The position numbers were made by a program, and so were the translations under genes. A DNA stretch of 41,496 nt from Actinomycetota bacterium (lineage in GTDB: Bacteria > Actinomycetota > Thermoleophilia > Gaiellales > Gaiellaceae): positions 1 to 41,496 of the forward strand of contig VAXO01000092.1 of the NCBI GenBank assembly GCA_005888435.1. The letters run 5' to 3'. Position 1 is the first letter of the stretch, and the number at the start of each line of letters is the position of its first letter. Below the pieces are notes generated by a model. It saw nothing but the letters and a program-made list of their open reading frames with translations. It had not been told where the DNA came from and searched no databases. Below, in pieces: positions 9,601-15,918 of the stretch.

Positions 9601-10016
9601 CCGCGAAGTTCGGCAAGGGCCGGACGCGGGCCGTGCTGTCCGCGGCCGACTTCCAGGAGGCGAAGAACGTCAACGGCGTCGGCAGCAACATCCTCCCGAA
9701 CACCGCCTTCCGCTCGGTCTCGATCACGGGCGTCGCGGGCCCCGCCGTGAGCTGGGTCGCGCCGCCGCAGAATGCGTGCGTCGAGAAAACCGTCGCGCTG
9801 GTCGCCGTCGCGAGCTCGACGAGGCGCGTGCGTTCGGTGCGCTTTCTCGTCGACGGCAAGCAGGTTGGGATCGATCGCACCGGCGTGTCGGATGTCTTCA
9901 CCGGAACGTGGAATGCACGCTTCGCACTGCGCGGCGTCCACGTCTTGACAGCGCGCGCGACCGACGCCGGCGGGCGGACGTTCTCGGCTGCGCGCAACCT
10001 CCGGGTCTGCCACTGA
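6654..10016 (+). CDS. Secreted subtilisin-like serine protease (S8) with PA domain
   Basis: Large exported protease, 1120 residues from TTG 6654. A Sec signal peptide (RRSGGLLLIATALAAVTPAGG) precedes a propeptide-like region (about 45-155). The S8 catalytic domain shows Asp183 (IGIVDDGVD), His242 (FHATHVAGI), oxyanion Asn351 (VISAGND) and Ser591 (DGTSMSAPHVTG). A protease-associated (PA) domain is inserted between Asn351 and Ser591 (about 430-530), as in lactocepin-like and plant subtilases. After residue 650 come several beta-rich, Ig/Fn3-like domains, the last with a bacterial Ig pattern (VRFLVDGKQVG). There is no LPXTG or C-terminal membrane anchor, so it is probably released. A longer start at ATG 6627 would overlap the fabI ATG on the other strand and is less likely. 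Confidence 0.93.
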   Translation: MRRSGGLLLIATALAAVTPAGGTLMPVTHHGPRVRAGILSIPPHHADGRVRVIVGLEPTPLAAAYGRTFAAVGPTHRLDVTTSFSRRYLARVVASQRAAAARLLRAIPQARIGRRFQVVLDGMTVTLPVTKLPALARLAVVHKIYPSATYRLLTDTSPGVIGADELHTVTGARGEGIRIGIVDDGVDNKNPFLAPDGLTYPAGFPRGGKKWTTPKVIVARAFPGPNSGRRGRLPIDRQASFHATHVAGIAAGDAGTCSPGGRDHPPTCGLSGVAPRAYIGNYRVFNVPTPIGQIANTPEIAAAFESAVRDGMDVINFSGGGAETEPANDAMVEVIHNVVLAGVVPVISAGNDRDEFGMGTIGSPGTAPDAITVAATSNTHVFSPVLAVRSPGAPADLAGIPIASAGGARFPGTLSVTPNDLLDVGSLGVDRRLCGPDDDPNNPNKTSLRAGSLAGVIALASRGECTFVSKAIRAQRAGAVGLVLVDNRPGEANAIPVQLPIPAGMIADLDGAHLRAYLATTGGRAPVTISNIIQRDETGRSGVITSFSSGGPTAFAHLLKPDVSAPGGQILSSTLPEFTGGTPFAVFDGTSMSAPHVTGAAALLLQLHPGWSAQQVKSALMSTAGPAWADTARTQEAPVTLEGAGLVDLPRAAKPLVFTQPSSLSFQDLDVNHGADSKALLVRVSDAGGGNGTWQVQLEAQSATAGASLDLQPELTLAPGGETELAVVARASATASAGDDYGFILLGRGEETRKIPYEFYVGRPQVELTPAKKLQRLQLGSTLAGTNRVTTYCCPSAPFGPPPDYVGPAMNESGAETTYTTTIDHPVANLGVAIESATPGALIDPWFLGSPNERDVQGYAGTPVNVNELMPDFGIDLGTAGASFPKVQRFYVTVDSGSDPFTGRALPGRYVLRSWVNDVRPPKIRLVTRRVAQGRPTIVAHVTDAGAGVDPLSVVIAYRGVLVGAALYDPGTGVAIFPIPKAAAKFGKGRTRAVLSAADFQEAKNVNGVGSNILPNTAFRSVSITGVAGPAVSWVAPPQNACVEKTVALVAVASSTRRVRSVRFLVDGKQVGIDRTGVSDVFTGTWNARFALRGVHVLTARATDAGGRTFSAARNLRVCH

Positions 10017-10768
10017 CGCGCATCGCGGTCGTCACCGGGGCCTCGAGCGGCATCGGCGCGGCGATCGCCCGCCTGCTCGCCGAAAGAGGCTGGCACACCG
10101 TGCTGCTCGCGCGGCGGGAGGACAGGTTGCGTGCCCTCGCGGCAGAGGTCGGCGGCGAGTACGAGGTCTGCGACGTCGGCCGGCGCGAGGAAATCGAGCG
10201 GGTCGCGGCGAACGTCCTCGAACGGCATCCCGAGATCCAGCTGCTCGTGAACAACGCGGGCATACCCGGGCGGCGGAGCTTCACGGAGATCGACCTCGAC
10301 CGGCTCGAGGAGGTCCTGCGGGTCAACTACCTCGGCGCGGTCTGGTGCCTGCGCGCCTTCCTGCCCGCGCTCGAAGCCGCGGGACGGTCGGACGTCGTCA
10401 ACATCGTGTCGGTCGCCGGCGCTGTCGCATTCGGGCCGGCCGGCCCGTACTCGGCGTCGAAACACGCGGAGCTCGCGTTCTCGCGCTCGACCGCGGCCGA
10501 GCTGCGCTCACGCGGGATCCACGTGCACACCGTCAACCCGGGCTTCGTCGAGACGGAGGGCTTCCCGCAGGCGACAGTGTTGCGCAGCGCGCTCATGCGG
10601 CGTCTCGTCGTCGAGCCGGAACACATCGCGAAGCATGTGCTCGACGTGATCGAGCGCGACAAGCGCGAGACGTTCGTGCCGGCGTTGTACCGCTTCGCCG
10701 CGATCGCCCAGGCGGTCGCGCCCGGCCTGGTCGCCCGAATCGCCTCGCGCTCCGGCTACCGCCTCTAG
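10013..10768 (+). CDS. Short-chain dehydrogenase/reductase (SDR)
   Basis: Classical NAD(P)-dependent oxidoreductase, about 251 residues. Motifs are the glycine-rich TGASSGIG (8-15), NNAG (80-83) and catalytic Ser133, Tyr146 and Lys150 (YSASK). The substrate is unknown; the C-terminal helix region (RFAAIAQAVAPGLVARI) resembles DltE/YqjQ-like SDRs. No ATG, GTG or TTG lies near the conserved N-terminus. The only position giving a normal SDR start is CTG 10013, which overlaps the protease stop as CTGA, so translation probably restarts after the protease. Starting at the next GTG would delete the first beta strand and glycine motif. The stop shares a CTAG with the stop of the opposing methyltransferase gene. 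Confidence 0.88.
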   Translation: MTRIAVVTGASSGIGAAIARLLAERGWHTVLLARREDRLRALAAEVGGEYEVCDVGRREEIERVAANVLERHPEIQLLVNNAGIPGRRSFTEIDLDRLEEVLRVNYLGAVWCLRAFLPALEAAGRSDVVNIVSVAGAVAFGPAGPYSASKHAELAFSRSTAAELRSRGIHVHTVNPGFVETEGFPQATVLRSALMRRLVVEPEHIAKHVLDVIERDKRETFVPALYRFAAIAQAVAPGLVARIASRSGYRL

Positions 10769-11484
10769 GGCTTCCGCAGCAGGTACCAGGCGCTGTCGGC
10801 GACGTAGGCTTCCGGGCCGCCCGGAGAGAGGGCACGTGCACGCTCTGCTGCGTCGCCCTCGCAACCCGCCAGCGTGAGGTAGTACTCGAGCTCGCGGCGG
10901 TGCGTCTGGTAGCGGGTCTGAAGGAGTACCAGGCTGTTCGCCTCGAACAGCTGGCGGAAGTCGACGTCCGGGAGCGTCCTCGTGTGCGACGGGTCCCGCG
11001 CGCGTTCGAACCGGTCGAGCTCGAGCCCGGCCAGCGGATCTGCCGGTGCAATCTGGTCGTCGACGAAGATGCGGCCGCCCGAGGCCGCCACTCGCGTGAG
11101 CTCCGCGATGGCGCGCTCGGGCCGCGCGATGTGGTGCAGAGTGCGCCGCGTGCAGACGAGGTCGAACGATCCTGTCTCGAACGGCAGGCTCGTCGCGTCG
11201 CCGTCGACGAACGTTGCGTTGGCAGGTGCCTTCGCACGAGCGCGTTCCAGCAGCTCGGCGACGATGTCGACGCCGACGACCTCGCCGACGAGAGGGGCCA
11301 GCGCGAGCGCGAGCGTGCCGGCGCCGGTGCCGACGTCCAGAGCGCGCTCGTCGCCAAGTGGGATGACGAACGTGCGCAGCTGCTCGCGCACCGCCTCGAC
11401 CTGCTGCTCCGCGTGCTCGGCGACGCGCCCGGCGGTCGCGCCGAAGCGCGCACGAACCTCGTCGACATTCGTCTGTTCAGGCAT
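10765..11484 (-). CDS. SAM-dependent methyltransferase (UbiE/class I family)
   Basis: 239-residue class I methyltransferase. The SAM-binding motif I is ALDVGTGAGTLALALA (about 48-63), followed by VVGVD at strand 2, the FVDGDATSLPF acidic loop and FDLVCTRRTLHHI at motif IV/post-IV, a pattern close to UbiE and related Methyltransf_11 proteins. The substrate is not predictable. It is the last gene of the HAD-acpS-nnr-alr run, and its ATG lies 8 bases inside the end of alr. The stop codon overlaps the stop of the convergent SDR gene through a shared CTAG at 10765-10768. Confidence 0.87.
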   Translation of the reverse strand: MPEQTNVDEVRARFGATAGRVAEHAEQQVEAVREQLRTFVIPLGDERALDVGTGAGTLALALAPLVGEVVGVDIVAELLERARAKAPANATFVDGDATSLPFETGSFDLVCTRRTLHHIARPERAIAELTRVAASGGRIFVDDQIAPADPLAGLELDRFERARDPSHTRTLPDVDFRQLFEANSLVLLQTRYQTHRRELEYYLTLAGCEGDAAERARALSPGGPEAYVADSAWYLLRKP

Positions 11485-12499
11485 CGATCACCGTGCGGCG
11501 CGCACGCAACGGCCCTGTCTCGACGCCGCACGTGAGCTCGTAGTTGATCGTTCCCGCCGCCCGTGCGTGATTCTCAGCAAGGATGCCGTGCCCGAGCAGC
11601 ACCACGGGCGTCCCGACCGGAAGCTCGCGGTCGAGGCCCACCGCGAAGGAGTCCATCGAGATCGTCCCCACGACGGGACAGAGCTCACCGCCGACACGCA
11701 CCTCCGTGCCGGTCAGATCGCGCCTGAAGCCGTCGCCGTAGCCGACCGGCACGATGCCGATCCAGGTGGGCTCCTCGGCGACGTAGCGGCGGCCGTAGCC
11801 GGTGCTCTCGCCCGGCTGCAGCTGCTTCACGTGCGCGAGAAAGCTCTGCCACGACAGGACCGGCTCGAGCCCGTCGTCCGTCGGGTCGGTGTTGAACGGC
11901 GACAGACCGTAGATCGCGACGCCGCAGCGCACGGCGTCGTAGCGCGCCTCGGGCAGGCGCAGCGTCGCGGCGCTGTTCGCGGCATGACGCTCCAGCTGCG
12001 AGTGCATGCGCGTCATCGACTCGAACCGCTCCAGCTGCGCGCGGGCGAACTCCGGATCGGTGTCGGCCGTCGCGAGATGTGTCATCAGCCCGACGACCTC
12101 TGCAGGCGGCGCCGGAAGCTCGGACAACCCGTAGCGGTTCATGCCGGTCTCGAGCTTCAGGTGCACGCGGACGCCCTCGGGGATCTCCTCGTCGGCGATC
12201 GCAAGCTCGAGACCGGCGGCACGCGCGTGCGCGACCTCGCGGCTCGAGCTCGCAGGCCCGAGCACGAGAATGCGCTGGACGCGGAATTCGTCGCGCAGCG
12301 CCAGCCCCTCGGGGATCGTCGCGACGCACAGTCCCGACGCACCAGCGCCGAGGGCCGCACCCGCCACGTCGACCATGCCGTGGCCGTATGCGTTCGCCTT
12401 GACTACAGCCCAGAGCTGCGCGTCGCCGGCGGCGCGCAGGAGCGTGCGCACGTTGCGCCGCAGCGCGCCGAGGTCGACGGTGATCTCAGAGCGGTGCAT
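11477..12499 (-). CDS. alr: Alanine racemase
   Basis: PLP enzyme converting L- to D-alanine for peptidoglycan, 340 residues (slightly short for the family). The PLP-binding lysine is Lys34 in VVKANAYGHG. The C-terminal beta domain carries GYGRRY and the region with the second-subunit catalytic tyrosine (VPVGYGDGF), with VGTISMDSFAV downstream. The ATG overlaps the nnr stop as TAATG, so the two are coupled. In many actinobacteria acpS, nnr and alr are followed by tsaE, tsaB and rimI; here a methyltransferase occupies that place. Confidence 0.95.
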   Translation of the reverse strand: MHRSEITVDLGALRRNVRTLLRAAGDAQLWAVVKANAYGHGMVDVAGAALGAGASGLCVATIPEGLALRDEFRVQRILVLGPASSSREVAHARAAGLELAIADEEIPEGVRVHLKLETGMNRYGLSELPAPPAEVVGLMTHLATADTDPEFARAQLERFESMTRMHSQLERHAANSAATLRLPEARYDAVRCGVAIYGLSPFNTDPTDDGLEPVLSWQSFLAHVKQLQPGESTGYGRRYVAEEPTWIGIVPVGYGDGFRRDLTGTEVRVGGELCPVVGTISMDSFAVGLDRELPVGTPVVLLGHGILAENHARAAGTINYELTCGVETGPLRARRTVIDA

Positions 12500-13815
12500 T
12501 ACGGCAGAGCATGCGGCAACGCCGCGACGACGTCGGATGCGATCACGCCCCGCTCGTGCGGGACGAGTTGCGCGGCGCGGCCATGCGCAAACGCCGCAGC
12601 TGCAGCAGCGAGGCGGGCATCCATGCCCTTCGCGAGGAACGCCGCGGTCACGCCTGTCAGCACGTCGCCGGTGCCGGCCGTCGCCAGCGCCGGCCTGCCC
12701 GAGTCGGACACGAGCACGCCCTCGCCGGGGGCGGCCACCAGGGTGTCTACTCCTTTGAGCAGGACGACGCAGCCGAAGCGCTCGACCGCCGCCCCCACCG
12801 CCTCGAGGCGGTGCGCGTCGACCCAGTCAGACTCCTTGCCGAGCAACCGTGCAAGCTCACCGGCGTGCGGGGTCAGCACCCGCGGTGCCGGCCAGTCGCC
12901 GGGCTCCAGCTCGAAGAGCGCGTCGGCGTCGACGACCATGGGCACATCCAGGTCGTGGAGGAGCCGCCGGACGAGCGCGCGCTCCTCCTCGGCGCGGCCG
13001 AGTCCCGGGCCGACAGCGACGGCCGAGGCGCGCTCGGCGAGCCGATCAAGGCCGCTGAGCGGAGCCTTGACCGCTTCGAGCAGGCGCGCCTCGACGACCG
13101 GCAGCGATTCAGCGTGCGTCGCGACTGCCACGTAGCCGGCGTCCGCGCGAAACGCCGCCTCCGCTGCAAGGCACAGCGCGCCGGACATGCCAGGGGACCC
13201 GCCGACGACGAGCACCGAACCGGCGCTGTACTTGGTGTCGCCTGCGCGCTTGCGCGGGACGAGGCGGAGTATGGCCTCGGTGACGAGGTGGTTCCTCGTC
13301 TCGCCCGCCTCGATCCCGATGTCGGCGACCTCGACTTCCCCCGCATGGAGCCGCCCCGGCGCGACGGCAAGCCCAACCTTGGGTGCGTGCATCGTCACGG
13401 TCACCTCCGCAGCGACGACCGCACCCGCGATCTCGCCGGTCGACGCGTCGACACCCGACGGAAGATCGACTGCGACGACCGGCGCCTGGGCCGCGTTGAT
13501 GCGCTCGATCAAACGGGCTGCGTCGCCGCGCGGCGCACCGTGAAAGCCGGTGCCGAACAGCGCGTCGATGATCACCTCCGCGCCCTCGAGCTCCTCGCCC
13601 GTCTCGCGGCCCGCGTCGGCCAACAAGCGGAGCGCGATCCGTCCGTCGCCGCCGTTCGCGCCCTTGCCGCAAACCGCCGCTATGCGCCGCGCTTCGGGAA
13701 ATCGGCGCAGCACCGCATCGGCGACCGCGCGGCCCGCACGTTCCATCATCGCGTCGACGTCGTGGCCCTGCTCGGCGGCGCGCATCTCGTCCGCCGTGTA
13801 GAGCGGCGCGAACAT
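12499..13815 (-). CDS. nnr: Bifunctional NAD(P)H-hydrate repair enzyme Nnr
   Basis: Repairs hydrated NAD(P)H: the N-terminal YjeF-type epimerase interconverts R and S forms and the C-terminal ribokinase-like dehydratase restores NAD(P)H using ADP or ATP. The epimerase half (about 1-205) shows TADEMRAAEQ, CGKGANGGDG and VVAVDLPSGVDASTGE. The dehydratase half (about 215-438) has VVGGSPGMSGA, VVDADAL, LTPHAGELARLLG and the catalytic GTGDVLTG. At 438 residues it is shorter than the usual 490-510, mainly through tightened loops in the epimerase half (for example after GGDG). The start ATG overlaps the acpS stop (TGATG) and the stop overlaps the alr start. Confidence 0.93.
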   Translation of the reverse strand: MFAPLYTADEMRAAEQGHDVDAMMERAGRAVADAVLRRFPEARRIAAVCGKGANGGDGRIALRLLADAGRETGEELEGAEVIIDALFGTGFHGAPRGDAARLIERINAAQAPVVAVDLPSGVDASTGEIAGAVVAAEVTVTMHAPKVGLAVAPGRLHAGEVEVADIGIEAGETRNHLVTEAILRLVPRKRAGDTKYSAGSVLVVGGSPGMSGALCLAAEAAFRADAGYVAVATHAESLPVVEARLLEAVKAPLSGLDRLAERASAVAVGPGLGRAEEERALVRRLLHDLDVPMVVDADALFELEPGDWPAPRVLTPHAGELARLLGKESDWVDAHRLEAVGAAVERFGCVVLLKGVDTLVAAPGEGVLVSDSGRPALATAGTGDVLTGVTAAFLAKGMDARLAAAAAAFAHGRAAQLVPHERGVIASDVVAALPHALP

Positions 13816-14180
13816 CAGCGTTCTTCGACGACCGCCACCGCGTTCGCGAGCTCGCGCGAGTGCGTCATCGAGAGGTCGATCCGGCCCGCTCCGCCAGCCT
13901 CGGCCCACTGCGCGACGCGACCGCTCAACGTGACCGACGGCTTGGGCCGGCCGGCGATCTCGACGTCACGCCAGGCGAACGCGCGCGCGACTCCGAACCC
14001 GAGCGCCTTTCCGACCGCCTCCTTGCCTGCAAACCGCCCGGCGTAGCTCTGCGCCGGATTCGGGCGCGACTCGCAGTACGCCTGCTCCGCCGGCGTGAAG
14101 CAACGGTCACGAAAGCGGGGGTAGCGCGCGAGCGCGCGCCGGATCCGTTCGATCTCGATCAGGTCGACGCCCACTTTCAC
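13815..14180 (-). CDS. acpS: Holo-[acyl-carrier-protein] synthase
   Basis: Transfers 4'-phosphopantetheine from CoA to apo-ACP, activating the carrier for fatty-acid synthesis. 121 residues from GTG 14180 (KVGVDLIEIERI). Mg/CoA-binding residues are visible as Asp6 and Glu54 within RFAGKEAVGKALG, matching the AcpS signature. The C-terminus (IDLSMTHSRELANAVAVVEE) is also typical. The GTG overlaps the TGA of the HAD gene (GTGA), and the stop overlaps the nnr start. A longer frame upstream is only a shadow of the HAD gene. Confidence 0.94.
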   Translation of the reverse strand: MKVGVDLIEIERIRRALARYPRFRDRCFTPAEQAYCESRPNPAQSYAGRFAGKEAVGKALGFGVARAFAWRDVEIAGRPKPSVTLSGRVAQWAEAGGAGRIDLSMTHSRELANAVAVVEER

Positions 14181-14953
14181 AGATGCTCCTCGAGCCAGTC
14201 CGGCAGTTGCGCGATCGAGGAAATGATGCCGTCGGGTCGGACCCGAGTGGCCTCGACAGCGTCCGGGCGGAACTTGCCGGTGCGGACGAGGATCGTCCGC
14301 ATTCCGTGCGCCTGCGCGCCGGCGATGTCGGCCTCGATGTCGTCGCCGACCATCCACGTCATGCCGGCATCGGCGTCCAGCGCCTTCAGCGCGGCCTCGA
14401 AGTACGCCGTCGACGGCTTGCCGAGCACCGTCGCGTCGAGCTGGGTCGCGTACTCGAGCCCGGCGACGAACGCGCCCGCATCGAGCGCGGGGCCGTGCTT
14501 CGTCTGCCACCACCTGTTCTTGTGCAGGCAGAAGAGCTCCGCGCCGCCTTCGAGCTCGTGGAACGCCCGCGCGAGGTTCATGTAGCTGAAGACGAGGTTC
14601 GTCTCCGGCGTCTCGTCGGCGCCGCCGATGAGCACCGCCTCCGCGTCCTCGCCGACGAGGTCGACGCCATCGAGCTCGCCGACGATCGCGTGCATCGTCA
14701 GCGCCAGCACGCGCCGGCCGGCGAGCGTCGCCGCCGCCGCGCGCGGCGTCGTCTGCAGCTCCTCGTCCTCGAGCTCGATTCCCATTCCGCGCAGCTCCTC
14801 GGCGAGCGCTCCGCGGGTCTGAGTCGTGCTGTTGGTGACGAAGCGCAGCCGGTGGCCGTCGTCACGGAGACGCTTGACCGCTTCCGCCCCGCCCGCGATC
14901 GGTTCGCGCGAGACGTGGAAGACGCCGTCGACGTCCAGCAGAATCGCCGCCAT
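14177..14953 (-). CDS. HAD-superfamily hydrolase, NagD/LHPP-like phosphatase
   Basis: 258-residue phosphatase of HAD subclass IIA. Motif I has nucleophile Asp7 and Asp9 (LLDVDGVF), motif II is FVTNSTTQT, motif III includes the lysine in VLGKPSTAYFEAAL, and motif IV is WMVGDDIEADIAGAQAHGM. The type-2 cap lies between. The sequence resembles the phospholysine phosphohistidine inorganic pyrophosphate phosphatase (LHPP/HDHD2) branch more than NagD itself, but the substrate cannot be fixed from sequence. The ATG is 8 bases after a TAGACT -10 box, so this gene probably heads the acpS-nnr-alr-methyltransferase transcript as a leaderless message. Confidence 0.9.
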   Translation of the reverse strand: MAAILLDVDGVFHVSREPIAGGAEAVKRLRDDGHRLRFVTNSTTQTRGALAEELRGMGIELEDEELQTTPRAAAATLAGRRVLALTMHAIVGELDGVDLVGEDAEAVLIGGADETPETNLVFSYMNLARAFHELEGGAELFCLHKNRWWQTKHGPALDAGAFVAGLEYATQLDATVLGKPSTAYFEAALKALDADAGMTWMVGDDIEADIAGAQAHGMRTILVRTGKFRPDAVEATRVRPDGIISSIAQLPDWLEEHL

Positions 14954-14961
14954 GGACGGCG

Positions 14962-14967
14962 AGTCTA
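14962..14967 (-). promoter_or_regulatory. -10 element of the HAD-acpS-nnr-alr operon
   Basis: TAGACT, 8 bases before the ATG at 14953, predicting a leaderless mRNA. On the other strand the same TA is followed by TTCG, a weaker -10-like match pointing toward arfB. Confidence 0.5.
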
Positions 14968-14972
14968 TTCGG

Positions 14973-15362
14973 GTGACCCGCTCGGTCGTTCTGCCGCTCG
15001 GCGAGGTGCGCTTCCGCACCTCGCGCTCGAGCGGCCCCGGTGGCCAGCACGCGCAGAAGTCGGAGACGCGGGTCGAGGCGGTCTTCGACGTCGAGGCCTC
15101 GGAGGCCCTGACGGAGGCTCAGAAGCGCCGCGTCGTCTCACGGGCCGGCCCGGTCCTGCGAGCGATCGCGCAGGACGAGCGAAGCCAGCTGCGGAACCGC
15201 GATCTCGCCCTCGAGCGGCTCGTCGAGCGGCTCCGGGAGGCCCTGAGGGTCGAGCGGAAGCGGGTGCCGACCAAGCCGACCGCAGCGGCCAGGAAGCGCC
15301 GGCTGGAGCAGAAGCGGCGCCGCTCGGCGATGAAGCGGCTACGGAGGCCGCCGGACGAGTAG
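14973..15362 (+). CDS. arfB: Peptidyl-tRNA hydrolase ArfB-like (class I release-factor domain)
   Basis: Ribosome-rescue hydrolase that frees stalled peptidyl-tRNA without a stop codon. The RF-1 core has the catalytic GGQ within SSGPGGQHAQKSETRVEA, followed by a strongly basic C-terminal tail (RKRRLEQKRRR ... KRLRRPP) that in ArfB enters the empty mRNA channel. 129 residues from GTG 14973; there is no codon-recognition domain, so it is not RF1 or RF2. An ATG at 14952 would add seven residues (MDGESIR) but overlaps the HAD start codon on the opposite strand as CATG, so I prefer the GTG. Neither start has a good ribosome-binding site. Confidence 0.88.
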   Translation: MTRSVVLPLGEVRFRTSRSSGPGGQHAQKSETRVEAVFDVEASEALTEAQKRRVVSRAGPVLRAIAQDERSQLRNRDLALERLVERLREALRVERKRVPTKPTAAARKRRLEQKRRRSAMKRLRRPPDE

Positions 15363-15391
15363 GGCGTATCCGGATCGCCGCCGCATCCGTT

Positions 15392-15397
15392 TACGAC
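15392..15397 (+). promoter_or_regulatory. Possible weak -10 of the STAS gene
   Basis: TACGAC, 8 bases before the ATG at 15406. It matches TANNNT except the last base. It is placed like the other leaderless promoters in the window but is the weakest example. Confidence 0.25.
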
Positions 15398-15405
15398 TCT
15401 GAAGC

Positions 15406-15801
15406 ATGGCGCCGATCTCGGTCACCCTAGCTCCCCGAGATCCCCCAGCGGCTGTCGTCGCGCTGGTGGGCGAGCACGACACCTACTCGGCCGCAAGGCT
15501 CGAAGGCGAGTTGAGCGTCCTGATCGACGAGGGCATGCGCGTGGTCGTCGACTTACGGGAGACGGAGTTCATCGACTCGACGACCCTCGCGACCCTGCTC
15601 GCCGCGCGCCGCGGCGCCGAGCAGGCCGAGCTGGGCTTCACCTTCGTCCTGCCGAAGCGCAACTACACGGAGGTCAACCAGCTGCTCGACCTGACCGGGC
15701 TGGGGGCGAAGTTGGCGATCTTCGAGACGCTCGATCAGGCTCTCGCCGCCGCTCGCGGCGGAACAACCAAGGGAGATGCCCCCACGGCGAGGGTCGCTTA
15801 A
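15406..15801 (+). CDS. STAS-domain protein, anti-sigma factor antagonist type
   Basis: 131-residue single STAS domain like SpoIIAA/RsbV antagonists, which release sigma factors from anti-sigma kinases. The fold signature is VVVDLRETEFIDSTTLATLLAARR, with the phosphorylatable position at Ser58 (FIDS). A short Ala/Thr-rich tail follows residue 115. No anti-sigma kinase (RsbW/SpoIIAB type) or phosphatase is in the window, so its partner is elsewhere or this is a solitary STAS regulator. It follows arfB after 43 bases and may have its own weak promoter. Confidence 0.85.
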   Translation: MAPISVTLAPRDPPAAVVALVGEHDTYSAARLEGELSVLIDEGMRVVVDLRETEFIDSTTLATLLAARRGAEQAELGFTFVLPKRNYTEVNQLLDLTGLGAKLAIFETLDQALAAARGGTTKGDAPTARVA

Positions 15802-15838
15802 AGCCGCAGCGATCCAACTTTCGGGGTTATCGGCCGTA

Positions 15839-15884
15839 CGGGCAAAGCCCGCCCGGCCTCTGAAACGGCACCGCAAGCGGTGCC
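15839..15884 (+). terminator. Two hairpins downstream of the STAS gene
   Basis: CGGGC-AAA-GCCCG at 15839-15851 and GGCACCGC-AA-GCGGTGCC at 15867-15884 (8-base arms; in practice 7 base pairs with a CAAG loop). There is no T-run after the second stem. Likely a 3' end or processing structure for the arfB/STAS message. The first hairpin resembles one in the repeat element at 18822. Confidence 0.4.
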
Positions 15885-15904
15885 TTGGCGTCCGGTCCGC
15901 CGCG

Positions 15905-15910
15905 TAGCCT
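15905..15910 (+). promoter_or_regulatory. -10 element of the aquaporin gene
   Basis: TAGCCT, 8 bases before the ATG at 15919; leaderless mRNA predicted. No clear -35 at 16-18 bases. Confidence 0.5.
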
Positions 15911-15918
15911 CGCGGCGC

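Noticed and set aside
10982-13135. 717-codon open frame on the plus strand
   Set aside because: Antisense to methyltransferase, alr and nnr, which all have intact motifs; its translation is low-complexity Arg/Ser/Ala.
14952-14972. ATG 14952 as the arfB start
   Set aside because: It overlaps the HAD start codon as CATG and would need a transcript from inside the HAD gene; GTG 14973 keeps the whole domain. Not excluded.
15831-15900. c-di-GMP-I (GEMM) riboswitch
   Set aside because: Only GCAAAGCC resembles the conserved core; the GAAA-capped P2 hairpin and the upstream conserved string are missing, and the element follows rather than precedes its gene.
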